The notes beneath the pieces were generated by a model. The model searched no databases, was not told the origin of the DNA, and saw only the letters and a program-made list of their open reading frames with translations. The translations under genes and the position numbers were made by a program. Below, piece by piece: positions 24,088 to 36,800 of a stretch of DNA of 64,000 nt. Positions within the stretch are counted from its first letter, which is position 1; the number at the start of each line of letters is the position of its first letter. The stretch comes from Vitellaria paradoxa. Its lineage: Eukaryota; Streptophyta; Magnoliopsida; Ericales; Sapotaceae. The stretch lies in the NCBI GenBank assembly GCA_019916065.1, contig CM034234.1, forward strand, positions 12,878,520 through 12,942,519, in the 5' to 3' direction.

Positions 24088-25304
24088 ATTTTTTAATATA
24101 TTCAAGTCAAACAATTAAAAAATAATATTTATATCACTCAATATGAATAAAAAATTACATATACCTATATAATACAATAATTTTATTATAATAAAATTCA
24201 GGGCATGGCATGGAGCATATGAACGATATGCAATAATATGATACATGATAAAGAATTTGAAGCAATAAGAAACGTGGGGTTGAGATTTGGAGCTCTAGTT
24301 TTCCACATACAGAGTTGAATTCCTCTAAACCCCTCTAAGATGTTGAAGTACCCCCTGCAATACATTCCTAAACAAGCATATCATAGAATGAGGGCAAAAA
24401 TCAGCCAAGTTCGTATAACAAAGCAACACCATCATTTTTTTCCCCCACAATACAAATGTCTCAACGGTTTAATTAGAAAATTGTGTATATATAGAAACAT
24501 ATCCATATGAAGTGACTAAGTTACGAACTCCCAAACTTGGAAACGGGTAAAAGCCAACAGCATTCTCTCTCCTGCCAAAAATTAATAATATAACCTCTGT
24601 TGAAATTAGAACCAACCTATAAGAATGTAACATAACATATGATTGGAGAGTGCAAGAGAGTGGGATCAAAATAATATTGAATGTATGTATTTTCTCACCT
24701 ACCAAACAGCTTCATAATGTCCAACCTCCCTTCTAATAGTCTGGAATTATGTATATATCTATATAAACAGAACGGAAGACATTCTGAGACAAATTCAAGG
24801 ACAGCATCTATCTGCAAATAAAAGATGAGATGCAACCAAAGATTAGCGACCCTCTAAAATCACCCACATAACCTGTCTCAAAAATGTATTTAAGACCTCT
24901 GCTAAAGATTTCTTTGGCGAGTATAAAAAGTGATCGCGAGAGAGAGAGGGCTCTAGTAGACCTCTAGAGCTCTCAAAGTAGCTGTATAGAGCTTCATTCA
25001 CCATAACAGAGAACTGTGATTTAGTCGAATCCTAATTTTTTCAACACTTCATATAAGAAAAAGTAGACAGAATAAACTAAAGACAACCCGAGAAAATAAG
25101 AGCCCAGCAGAATGACAACATGTCAATTCTGTTGATCCTGTTTATTAAGAATTTAATGGTGCATCAAATCAAAGTCCTTCCATTGGTGTAGGGCATTTTT
25201 CACTTTCAAAAGCAAGAGAAACAAGACAAAAATTAAAAATAAATAAATTAAATAACTTAAAATATTCTTCTAGGAGAACAAATTCCAAGGTACAATTACC
25301 TTGA
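24088..25304. other. Region downstream of ALADIN
   Basis: No coding exon was recognised. It lies 3' of the ALADIN stop codon and probably contains its 3' untranslated region and downstream spacer. Confidence 0.4.
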
Positions 25305-28300
25305 CTAGGGAAGAACATGCGAATGAAATATGAGAGGATAGGTACAGCAAAATCCACTGCTCCAACACTGCAACAAGGAACGAGTTTAAATGTGTCAACA
25401 ATGCTGCAGAACCGTGCCCTTAAGACAAGCCCGCCAAGCACACCACAACCATGCCCTTGTTGGGCACGACTGAAAAGAACTGAGCTGTTGATCACGCACA
25501 TAATTAAGATTGCAAGGGAGTTGAGGAAATAAGAGTGCATGCTTGAGAATGCATGACAATACGTGATTGCATTGATAGCTTGAAGATTACAAAGTTTGGT
25601 CGAGGGCTTGGTTGAAATCACTACCCCCATATAATGGCATTTTTAACATTCTACAAAGTGAAAGGTGGAAACTCCCTGCTTGAGGAGTCACAATGACCTT
25701 TTTTGGAACTTAAAACAAAATAAAATACATGCAACTTGTTTACATGCTAAGCAATAATGAAAACCCAATATCTAAGCTATTTACATGTCCCATGGTTATG
25801 CAGCAAAATGTGTATGGATTCTCCCACATTAGCACTCGGCATGGGAACCCATCTTTGTCGGCACGGGAACAAACTAGGCACTTGTATGGCGCACTAAGAT
25901 GTCACGTGGGGTAGTTAGGGCAACCCGTCACACAGTGTCATGCATGTTAATCAAACTAAGATCATTTGATGAAATGTACATGTCTATGTCACTCAGAATA
26001 TAATTTGAAGTTTTAACCATAAAATATCACAAACATCCTACCAAAGGCATGAGAATATTCTGAAACATAAACACAGAAGAACAACATAAATCACTTACCA
26101 CAGAAAGCAATGGTCCCTCTTTGAACTTGTCATGAAATGAAAATGCCATTGGCCTTGGATTCTGTCCAGGCCCTCTAATGAATCCACTGGATTAATATAA
26201 AAATGGAAATACATAAGAAACAGGCTAAACTTACCATTCAAGTAAAATCAACAGATCTACGTACATCCTTACATACAAATTGTCAACGGCACTATTTAAT
26301 TTTTGTTAAAAAAAAATAATTGTTAAGGACAATAATGAAAATAGTGGGGCTATTTCCAAATGGGTTATGGTTAACGAAAGAACAAGATACAACTTTTAAG
26401 CCTACTAACCGGTAGTATATGGGCCTGGCAATTGCTTAGCCTAATAGAAATGACAGGTGAGAAAAAAATGGATGCTTATTACAACACCAAATGATAAACA
26501 TCCACAAGACATTAAACTCACATTAAGGAAGCAGAAATAAGGGGAGTTCTTCTAACATCATAAATGGCAATGAGGCCCTTGTACAACTCATCCCCATCTT
26601 TATACGACAAAGCCAATCTCTCGCCAGAAGCATCCCATGCTATCTTCTCAATGCCTTGACTGCATAAATAACAAGAAAACCTAATGAGAAAACTCTTCTT
26701 TTTTGACAAAGGTCTCTGCGCATGACACAGTCCGATTTATAATTATCCACCCCAAAGCCCTAGATGAGGTCCAAAGGGAGAGAGAAAGTTGACACTCACT
26801 TGGTGAAAAGAACCTAAGGAGTGGAAGAGGTCTAAAACCAGAAACATAAAGAAGAGACTGGGAAGAAAAATCAAGCAAGGCCAACAAAACATGTAGATTT
26901 ATGTGTTCGCCATGGAAAGCAACGATAGAAATACAAAATTAACAAAATATGTAGATTTAAGTGTTTGCCATGGGAAGCAACAACAGAAAATACAAAATTA
27001 ACTGCCATTACTGGTCCAATTTTTTTTTTTTTAAATTAATGGAGCAACATGATGTTTCCGTTTCGCAACACCACCAAATGTTGGCCCCACTAATGCAATG
27101 TACAGGGAGGGTAGACCAAGGGACCTTGGGCAATATTTGCACAAACTAACTGCACATAAACTCAAACCCACATTCTCACACCCAATTGCCCTAACTTTCA
27201 CCATTGCACTCTATTTTTGTGCTTGAAGCCCCCAGTACATACAAGAAAACTATTGTTTGTAGAGCATGTCCGTTATCCTCAAAAAGAAACTAGAAGACAA
27301 TGTTGTGAAGATGAATTAGAGCATTAGACAAAATACAAAAAGGGATGATGCAGAGACAAATGTGAATGGCTATTGGAACTTGGAAATAGAGATAGTGGAG
27401 TGGAGTAAGAAGAAAAAATGATGGGTAAACAGGTGTTGAGAGCAGGCACAGAGAAGTAAAGAAGCACAAGGAGACAGAAGCAAATAAAAGTATATTAATT
27501 CACATCAAACATGAGACAAAAATATATGCCTGGTCTAGACTCTATGGTCCAGAAAATATGATGTCTAAGAATCCATTCTAAGCATTCAAACAGTTGGTAA
27601 TTCCTAGATTTTCATATCTCAAAAATTGAGTGAAAACAGAGAAAAACAATACAAAGTTGAAGAAAATGCCTCAGATGGCTTCAAAAAATTCTGAGAAAAC
27701 CCCCCACTAGATTCAGCATGAGGATGAAACCAGAGAAGGATTTTTTACATCACCAGAATCCGTACAGATGCTGATGTCAGCATGATGTTGTTTTACGGAT
27801 GATGACATCAGCGAGGTTAGATGTTGGGCTTTGATATCTGCATCCTTCTGGGACCAGATGGTCAGCACTAATACCGAGTTAGAATGACAATAGCCAATAG
27901 GGCAAACCCTTGGGGAAGAAGAGCAAAACTGAAATAGAGAAAATAAGAGAACAAACAACAGTTGTATAGGCAACCACTTTACCTCACAATATACTTATAT
28001 GGAGTAAATAGCGCATATACTCGTGACAAAATTACAACAAAATAAATAAATAAATAAACACTCTCTAAAATCACTGTCTCTAATAGACAAACTTACTCCT
28101 ACTAAAACTAAAACCTCCAATTATAAGTATATAAAAACTACACTTATTTTCAAAAACTATATTATTTAATTGCATATAATTATATATGCGCTGTCTTTTA
28201 TTTTCTTTCTTCTAACCAAAGCATATTTGTTTTCCTCTAGGATGACATTTCTAATAATTTTCAAATACCATGTTCCGTTACAACTTGAGAACAATTCCAC

Positions 28301-30766
28301 TGGGGACTAAGAGAGATCATACCTGTGAGTCAAGGACTGTATCTCTGGCAAATCAACTGGCAAAAGGTGTGCATCTGGGAGAGATCATACACATTGAACC
28401 CAATCAGTGGCGTACGCAAGAATTTGGGTCAGCGTAGGCCAAATCACGTGTAAAATTTTAAATTCTAATAAATACATAAAATACGATAAAATACAAAATA
28501 CTATACATTAATATCAAATACATTGCCACTTTTCTACTCTGTTACAATAATTTGTTCTATTCAAAAGTTACCAAAATTTTTACCAAACACACAAAAGTTG
28601 CTAAAAATTAACCAAAATTGCTAAAAGTTGCCAAAAGTTACTAAAATTGCTAAAAGTTGTCAAAAATTTTACCAAACACCCAAAAATTGTAAAAAAAAAA
28701 AATGCTAAAAATTTTTTGGTAAAAAAATACCAAAAGTTACTAAAAGATATGCCTTCAAATGCATCCAAAATTTTTTTATAAATATTTATAATTTTTTTAT
28801 ATCAAATAATTTTTAAAAAGAAAAAAAAATTCCAGCGTAGGCCTTCGGGCACCATGTGGCTCCGCCACTAAACCCAATCATATCTTAAAGAGTAATTCAG
28901 TGTCCTTGAGTTACGAACAACAGAATATATACAGACTTTCGCTGGACAAAATTAACAAACACATGCATTCAGCTAGAAGTTCAGGGCACAAGACTCTGAT
29001 ACACAGAAATCTAGTGAAGGCTCAAATTTTTTTTCCTTCTCCTAAAAGCAACTCTTGCCCAATAGGTTAAGACATATCCTGCCAATTAAGAAACTCAAAT
29101 ATGGACACAAAATATGATACAAATACGCCGATATGGCAAATTTTCAAAAAAAAAAAAATAATGACATGTAAATAATAATTTCTTTATTTTTACATTAAAA
29201 CATTTATATTTTATTATTATCCAAATAGTAAGATTTTTTTTTTCACATTCAATATATTATTGAATGAATGCAAATTAAAGTTGTAACATTTAGGGGTTGT
29301 TTGTTGCGATGAAAATCAATGAAAAACTCCGAAAACTTCTAAAATTCTCTAACACATTTTGCACTCCTCAGACTTCGTGAAATTTTTATGAATTTATATA
29401 TATATCTACATATCCCAACATCTTTTTACAAACCCCAATAAAGTTTTTACAAACCCTAATAACATTCTACAAACCCCAATAACTTTTCTATAAATCCTAA
29501 AAATTTTTCAACGATTTTCAATAAATTCTGAAAGAAAACTATTTTGATGGACCTAAAAAGCTGACATAAAAGTTGAAAAGTTTGCTATTCATCTCTGAAA
29601 AACGTGATTTGGTGGTTATGCGCCAAACCAAACCAAGCATTTTCGCACTAGGTGGGATTGGCTATATGGATTTGACGACGCCAATCAAATCTGTTTAGGG
29701 CCATATCCTCCGTTAGATTCAGGTAAACAAGGTCATGTTTAATAGTTTCTTTCCAACTTCTCTTGGGTCTTCCTCTTTCTCTCCTACTCCTAGCAATTTC
29801 CATGCTTTCACACCTTGGTGGTTATGCGCCAAATGCCAAAAAAATTACCCAAACCACATTTTCGTAATTTTTCGTCGCTCCAAACGCACCCTTAGTTTGA
29901 AATAAAAATATTCACGAACTAGTTAGAATAATTAGGCTTTAAATTTTCTAAAATTAAAATATTTTAAATAGAAGTTATTAATCATATTTTTTTTCTTATG
30001 TTAATCATTGACTCTCAAGTTGTGTTACATGGACCCTTCTAAATACATGATGTACTCGTATCTATAATTGACACATCGACAAGGACACATAAGGGTATAT
30101 AATATATGTGCCCCATACATAATTGGACATCATACAAATATATTTAGAAATTTGATTTCAGCACATAAATATGCAAAAAACTTATATTTTAAGCATGAAA
30201 TACTCTAATGGCACCTTGTAAATACCATAAATCCTATAAAATAAAATAATTATATTAAATATATGAATATTTTCATGTGTCTCCATCCTTGGATAAGAGA
30301 ATTAATGGATTTGACTATGAGATATGGTAATAGATAAACACCAATAAAAAAAATTTTAACGTCATACAAGATATGGGTTGATTGGTATGTCTAAGGCCCC
30401 ATTTGGCATCTAGATAAACCTTTAAAAATCTCTATAAATCTCCAACAACCCTTTTACATCTAATTTTCCTGCCATCACTAATTTCAAAAAATTTCAATAT
30501 TTCACTAAAAAAATAAAAAATTTGGAAATAGGTTAACCGAATGTGTAAATTTTTTATACAATCATATTCTTCGTGTCGAAAGCTTTCAAACGAGTACCAT
30601 TGTCGCTATTTTTTGTGAATTTTTTTGAATCCGTGGGAACAGATTTGGAAAACCATTCCCACGGTTTGTAACTTTTCAGAAAAAACGGCGCCCAAATTAA
30701 CTCCAAACCACATTTTATCTCAATTTATTTTGTTTTTTCTTACTCCAAACGGGCCCTAAGTGAGTT

Positions 30767-30816
<50 letters not shown>

Positions 30817-33800
30817 GCCTCAAAGTTATTCAAAGTAAATATTTTGTTATGCAAGTGTAATACACCTATGTACACGAAATATTAATAGGGAAAAAAAAGG
30901 GAACAAATGAAACAAAATCTCATTTCTTTACAACTTACACAATGAATAGCATAAGAATGCCTTCTTTTCTCTCAATTTTTTTTATCAACATCTACATTAT
31001 CCCAACTCTCATTAGAATTTAACATTATTTTCATTTTGATTTAATTTGAGAAACATTTGAATAATCCTAATGTTTGACATCTTACTCTAATCTAGTGGTC
31101 AAGTGCCACTTATATTTCAAATTTGTAAAATATGATCACATTCCATGCTTTTCTTCAGAATAGTGTATACAAAATGGAAGATTAGACAACTAATATTCTC
31201 AAGCCAAATAATCTCCTTACTTTCATTGCTATTAAAGCCGTTAGCCACCATCTCACCTAAATACTCAAATTACTGGAGAAATGGACAACTTTATTAATTA
31301 TATTACTCTCAGCAAGCCCCCTCACGTGTGCTTAGAGTAACTTTATTTTTCTTTTTCAACAAGGCCAAACACTTGCAACTAACTTTTTTGGACTAGTGAT
31401 TAGGTCTAAACTTAAAAACTTTGTCTGCTCTGATACAATGCTAAATTGTTATCCATCATCTCAACTAAATACTCGAGCTATTACATAGGGGTAATTTTTT
31501 GCTTGAATTCTCAACAATTGTCATAATCCTTTTTTTCTTATATCATGCATTGCACAAAATCAGATGCACAATTTATTTCTTCAATTTCTCTTTCAGTCCT
31601 AACCTCTTCCATCCCCCAAAGAACTTATAAAATAGAACTAAAAAAAACCAGAAAAAAACAAAACAAAATAAAAAAACCAAAAAAAAAAAAAAAAACAAAA
31701 AAACAAAAGCAACAAAACAAAAAACAATGCAGGAATGTATAAAGACTTTAGGGGTGGAGGCGTATGGAGAGAATCAAAAACCATAAATTTTCTATGTTAA
31801 AAGATAAGGTACCATGGGGCAACCCAAACAAACAGATGGATAGACATCCATGCAAGCCCACACTATTATTTTTCTTGTGTCAATATATCCATTATTTGGG
31901 AGAGGCAGGATATCTCAAGGCTTGACACTAATGCATTAATTCCTACTACCTCAACTCCAAACAGAAGCATAATGTTGAAAATTTTAATAGAAATAAACAC
32001 TATTAAGTGAATGTGCTCGCGTACCTAGTGATGGAGGCTTTGATGCAAAATGAATAGAACCTAATGTCGAAGATCCAGAAAAAGCAATAAGTATCATATG
32101 TCCATCAGGATCCCATGTTGCTCCCTGACAACAAATGATATTGTCATGAATTAGAACTAAGAAAGGACTCCATCAACAGTATAATGTACTGTAACTATTT
32201 ATTCAACCAAGAATGGCACAACTACATAAAGACTTGTTATATTGCTAAAGAAGTGTAGATATGCAACTAAAACAAGCTGGATCACTACTTCAATTGTAAA
32301 ACAGGGGTAACTATAAATGTAGAGTTGAACTCAATACTTTTGGAGAGACTGAAATTTTGAAGTACAGTAATACCTAGATGTTTTAAAGTTAATGCAGACT
32401 ATCACCAAGGTCAGTGGGTAAACCCCTCAAAACTATATAAAATGAAAGAATTTAAGCTACCAATAAAGGTTTAAAGGGTTCTAAATATAACAGGTATAAG
32501 ATATTACCAATCACAGACAACAATGCATCCAAGAGTGATGGACGGCAATTTGATGAGTGATGGTATGGCTTCACTAAAAACAGAACTGAAAACCATGGCT
32601 GACTAAACTATTCAGGAAAAGTGCATTCCTCAGTATCAGGAATGGATATGTTTGTAATAAAATTGTTTTTTTTTTTTTTAAAAGGAAAGGAATGAATATG
32701 TTTGCTAAACTTAAAGTAAGTTGCTTCTGTTATACATGAAAGAAATTATCATGGTTTTGAGTAAAAAGACAATTCACCCTTGAACTTACCTGACAAGTTA
32801 ATTATATGGCAAACAGTAAGCTAGTAAACCAGTGAAATTTCTTAAACCCCAGAAGCATATATACCATTATTAGGATAATGATGCCTACATAGTTTTACTC
32901 AATGTTGTAATGATGAGGAGTAGACATTAAGTTACAATTCATACATTTAAGACAACCCATTAGAATGACTAACAATCCCATAAATAATGTCATATCAAAT
33001 CATTGTGATACATATATCTATTCCATTAGTGATTTTGTTGGCAATCCAAATGAGTGTATGTGCATCCAAGCATATTTCAATAGCATGTTTATGCTTCGTA
33101 TTTCATGCGTTTGTGATGTTCACTGTTTAACAAGTATTTAACAAGAACAATTGATAAAAATGTAATTAGTTAACTAATATTTGGGTTTTGCATATTGTTT
33201 TTTTATTGATTACAGTGTTTGATTGAGTCAGATCTTGAGTTGGCTCTGTGACTACCCAAAAAATTGTGTTGTCTTTCTAATTTGCTTTCTAAGCAATTGA
33301 TTGTTCAAATAGTTAGGTGATCCACTATAATCTGAAAATTATTACAAATCCATATCTTCGATATGATTTGATCTTTGCAGATGGATTTTTTCTTGCAAGT
33401 TATGAAGTTGAAAAACTCTCATGCAAATACTTGGAACTTTAGATGTTACAAGAGTCTTTGATTGTATTTTGATCCTTTGGATTTTGTCATGCAATTGTCA
33501 AGGGGTGATTGTCAAGTTTATTTTAGTGCTTGTGACAATATATGTTCTAAAATATTTTTATTTTGTATTTAACATAACTTTAGATTCGAGTCTTTTTTTT
33601 GGGCCGTATTTTACTTGGATCAAAGCATGGTTCAATATAAGAGTTTTGGAGAAAATCAGCAAAGAACCACCCCTTAGGCCACCTCTTAAACCACACCTGC
33701 AGGATGGCTACTGTTGGAGCAGCACCAGCGGTTTACTGGTGAAATTTTGATGAAGTTTAATGAGGTGTCTTTGGTCAACAATTGTGCAGGTTCCTTTAGA

Positions 33801-36800
33801 AGGAAGATTAGTCCAAGAATAAGTTTTCGATTAGTGGTGGTCCTCTTGGACAAAGCTTGGCAGGAAGATCTCATCTTATTTTCTCGGAAAGACAAGATTA
33901 GCATGGAAGATAGACATAAGAAATGCATGTGGGGCCATTCGATGTTAAAGTTTCTAAAAGGAAATAAACTGTTGCGGTGGGCATTTAGTAGCCAAGCTTC
34001 ATCATGTAACAGAACTAAAGGGCAGCTGTGTGATCATATTGGACTTGGGAAACAAAGCATCAATTGTTTTTTGGACATAATTAATTCGAAAAATTATGGA
34101 AAATGCATTCCTACTAGGAATTGGACGTGGCAATCATGGAAAACATTTTGGTAATTATAGTCCTCCTAATTGGAGTTCGAAGAGATATTTTTCTATTTAA
34201 GGAGGCTCTTTGATGTAGAAAATTACAGAGTATTAATTCATATCTATGGGATATTATTTTCTAGAGCTTCAACCTATCACATGGAGAGGATGGATTCTTT
34301 GTTGAAGCAAAAACAACCACAATATCTTCATTGGTCTTGAAGAAAAGGTTGAACACTTGTGGTTTCTAACAGGTGCCATTTGAAGACTTGGTGAGTTCTA
34401 GCCAAGTTGATAGGGGAGGCAATCGCACGAGCATCGATGGATTAGGGGGGCCTAGCTAGCAAAAATAGATTCAAGTGAGGACAAGTTCTGGTCAATCTTG
34501 TAATCAGAGTAACTCTTGTAACTGACAATTTGATATAGTGGATTGTTTTTCAGGTTAAATTTCTAATAGATTTAAGGTTTTACCTATAGTCTAAGAAGCA
34601 TAGATACGGATATAGAATACGGACACGGATACGTCAATTAATAAAAAAAGGAAGATGCAAACATGGCGAGAATACGGCCAACAATATACATTTTGTATAT
34701 TTTTATTAGCTATATATATGAATATACACAACAGAACTAATTTAGTATATAATTCAATATACAAAACATAACAAATATAAGTTAAGATTTTGTAATTTTA
34801 GGAGTTTCAACTATTCAAATTTAAATTTGTCTTAATCATATATTTGAAAAAAAAAATGATAAAATAATAAGACACGGCATATGTATATTGGAGTGTTCGA
34901 GGAGTTTGTGTGTCCGATACATGTCGAATTTTGATACGGCACTGATTTTAAAATGTCCATGCTTCCTAGCCTATAGTGATTCAAGATTTTAAGATTTCCT
35001 CACAATATCGTGTGCCTTTATGTATAAATTATTTAATTATCGCAATTTAGTTGGTTTTAGATTATTGTGATTTGCATGCTTTTTGGTTGCTTGATATCTT
35101 CATAGAGGTCGATTATATTTCGAATTTTCAATTATAACCTACAAGATTCTTTATATTTTCTGAAGTGTCTTGGTGTAGATTTATACACTCTGGAGATAAA
35201 ACAACATTTCAAGATCTTTGGTTGTAAAACAAATCTAGGAAGGAAAAGTTGAGGTGATGGTATCTCAAAGGACAATCTTCTAAGCTGGGCGGAGAATGTT
35301 TAATCTAGCGTCCAGAAGCCAATGATATGATTTCTCTCTTGCTAGTGGAAAGGGGGAGAGGGTTAGTGTGACAGTTAAAGCTCTGTGATCAAAGCATGAT
35401 GTGGGTGTGTCTGTCTAGAAAGTGCTTCGTCGACCTCAAATATGGCTCCTTTTGTGAAGTGCCAAGTCTATTGACTGCTAGAAACTTTACATGGTAAGGA
35501 GACAAAATGGTGATGGAAATTTTGAGAATATTAAAGCTTCCTCATAAGGTTATCTACTTTGTCTTGATGCCAAAGATGTTAGATGTAGAGGATGGTCGGA
35601 GTTTTCTTCTTCGATGAGAAGAGTTGGGCCCTCAGCAATACCTAGCATGAAGGTGTTTTACTCTTATCATATGGTTACTGATACACGCTTTGCCAGATTT
35701 ACCAATTAGTATGACAAAGAGATGGGAAGGGAGGATTAAAGAACCATATCCCGGGACTAGATAAATGATAATGGGATTTGATTTGAGTAAGGCTGAAATA
35801 GCCACAAGTTCGTGGATTCAGCACCTGAGGCACAAAGGAGACTTTGGTTAGAGCTGGGCTCCAAGTTGTCCACTCGTATGTTCTACCTGCAAACTCGACA
35901 GTTGAACCAACAACCCTTGATCTGGTCCCTTTTCTAGATCTTCTCAGAAAATTGCACAAACCCAAAGATGTCAACCATGGTTAATAATATCATCAAGATT
36001 GGTATATTTCTTCCCATGAAAAAAAAATAAATATATTTATAACTGTAAACTCTTATCATCTCCCATGATTTGATAATCTTGTAATTTAGAGTTCAATTGC
36101 TTTAATATAATCAGAATCTCACTAACCGTGACAAAACCACTGGTTGAGGACCAAGGTTCTGATGTCCATGTATTTGTCTCCCAAAGATAAAATGTCCCAT
36201 CGCTGTGAAAGAACAAAGTCATCACTTCAGATTTATATAGAGATTCCAGCATCAATACAAAATAAGAGTCAGGCAGGTAAATGACAATACAACTTCGCTG
36301 CAAAAAAATAATCTCCAGTTGGAGACCACTTCAGAATTGATATGCCTCCCAATCCACGTCGAATGGGTGTGCCTAGCCCTGAATTTTGCCAATATGGATA
36401 CACCAATTAAAAAATGTAGTAAAAATTAATAAAATTATCATAATGCAGATGGATCAGTCTAACTTGTAAAGAAGAAAATATACTCAATTCAACCCATGCC
36501 CCCAAAAAGATGCTGCCCTAAAAACAAATGGAGACCTTAATGGTCCAGTTGCTTATGAGGAATGAGGAATTTTTAAGGAAAATTAGAATAGGTAGGAAAA
36601 CTTATCGGAGATGAAGGAAGCTACAAACCCTTGTTCTATTCAGTTGGGCAGGAAGAGAAAATATAAATAAATTTTATTTCATTATACCATCATTTTTCTT
36701 TGAATAAGTAATAGACATGTATTTAATTGCATCGAGGATGCAACCTAAGGGTGAAATGGTGATATACCATTGCCGTTATACCATTACATAAGAACACAAC

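Noticed and set aside
33714..34154. 146-codon frame inside ALADIN intron 9
   Set aside because: No domain, promoter or splice context was recognised; it is treated as possible retroelement debris only.
35699..35974. 91-codon minus-strand frame in ALADIN intron 9
   Set aside because: No family was recognised and the flanking DNA looks like degraded repeats.
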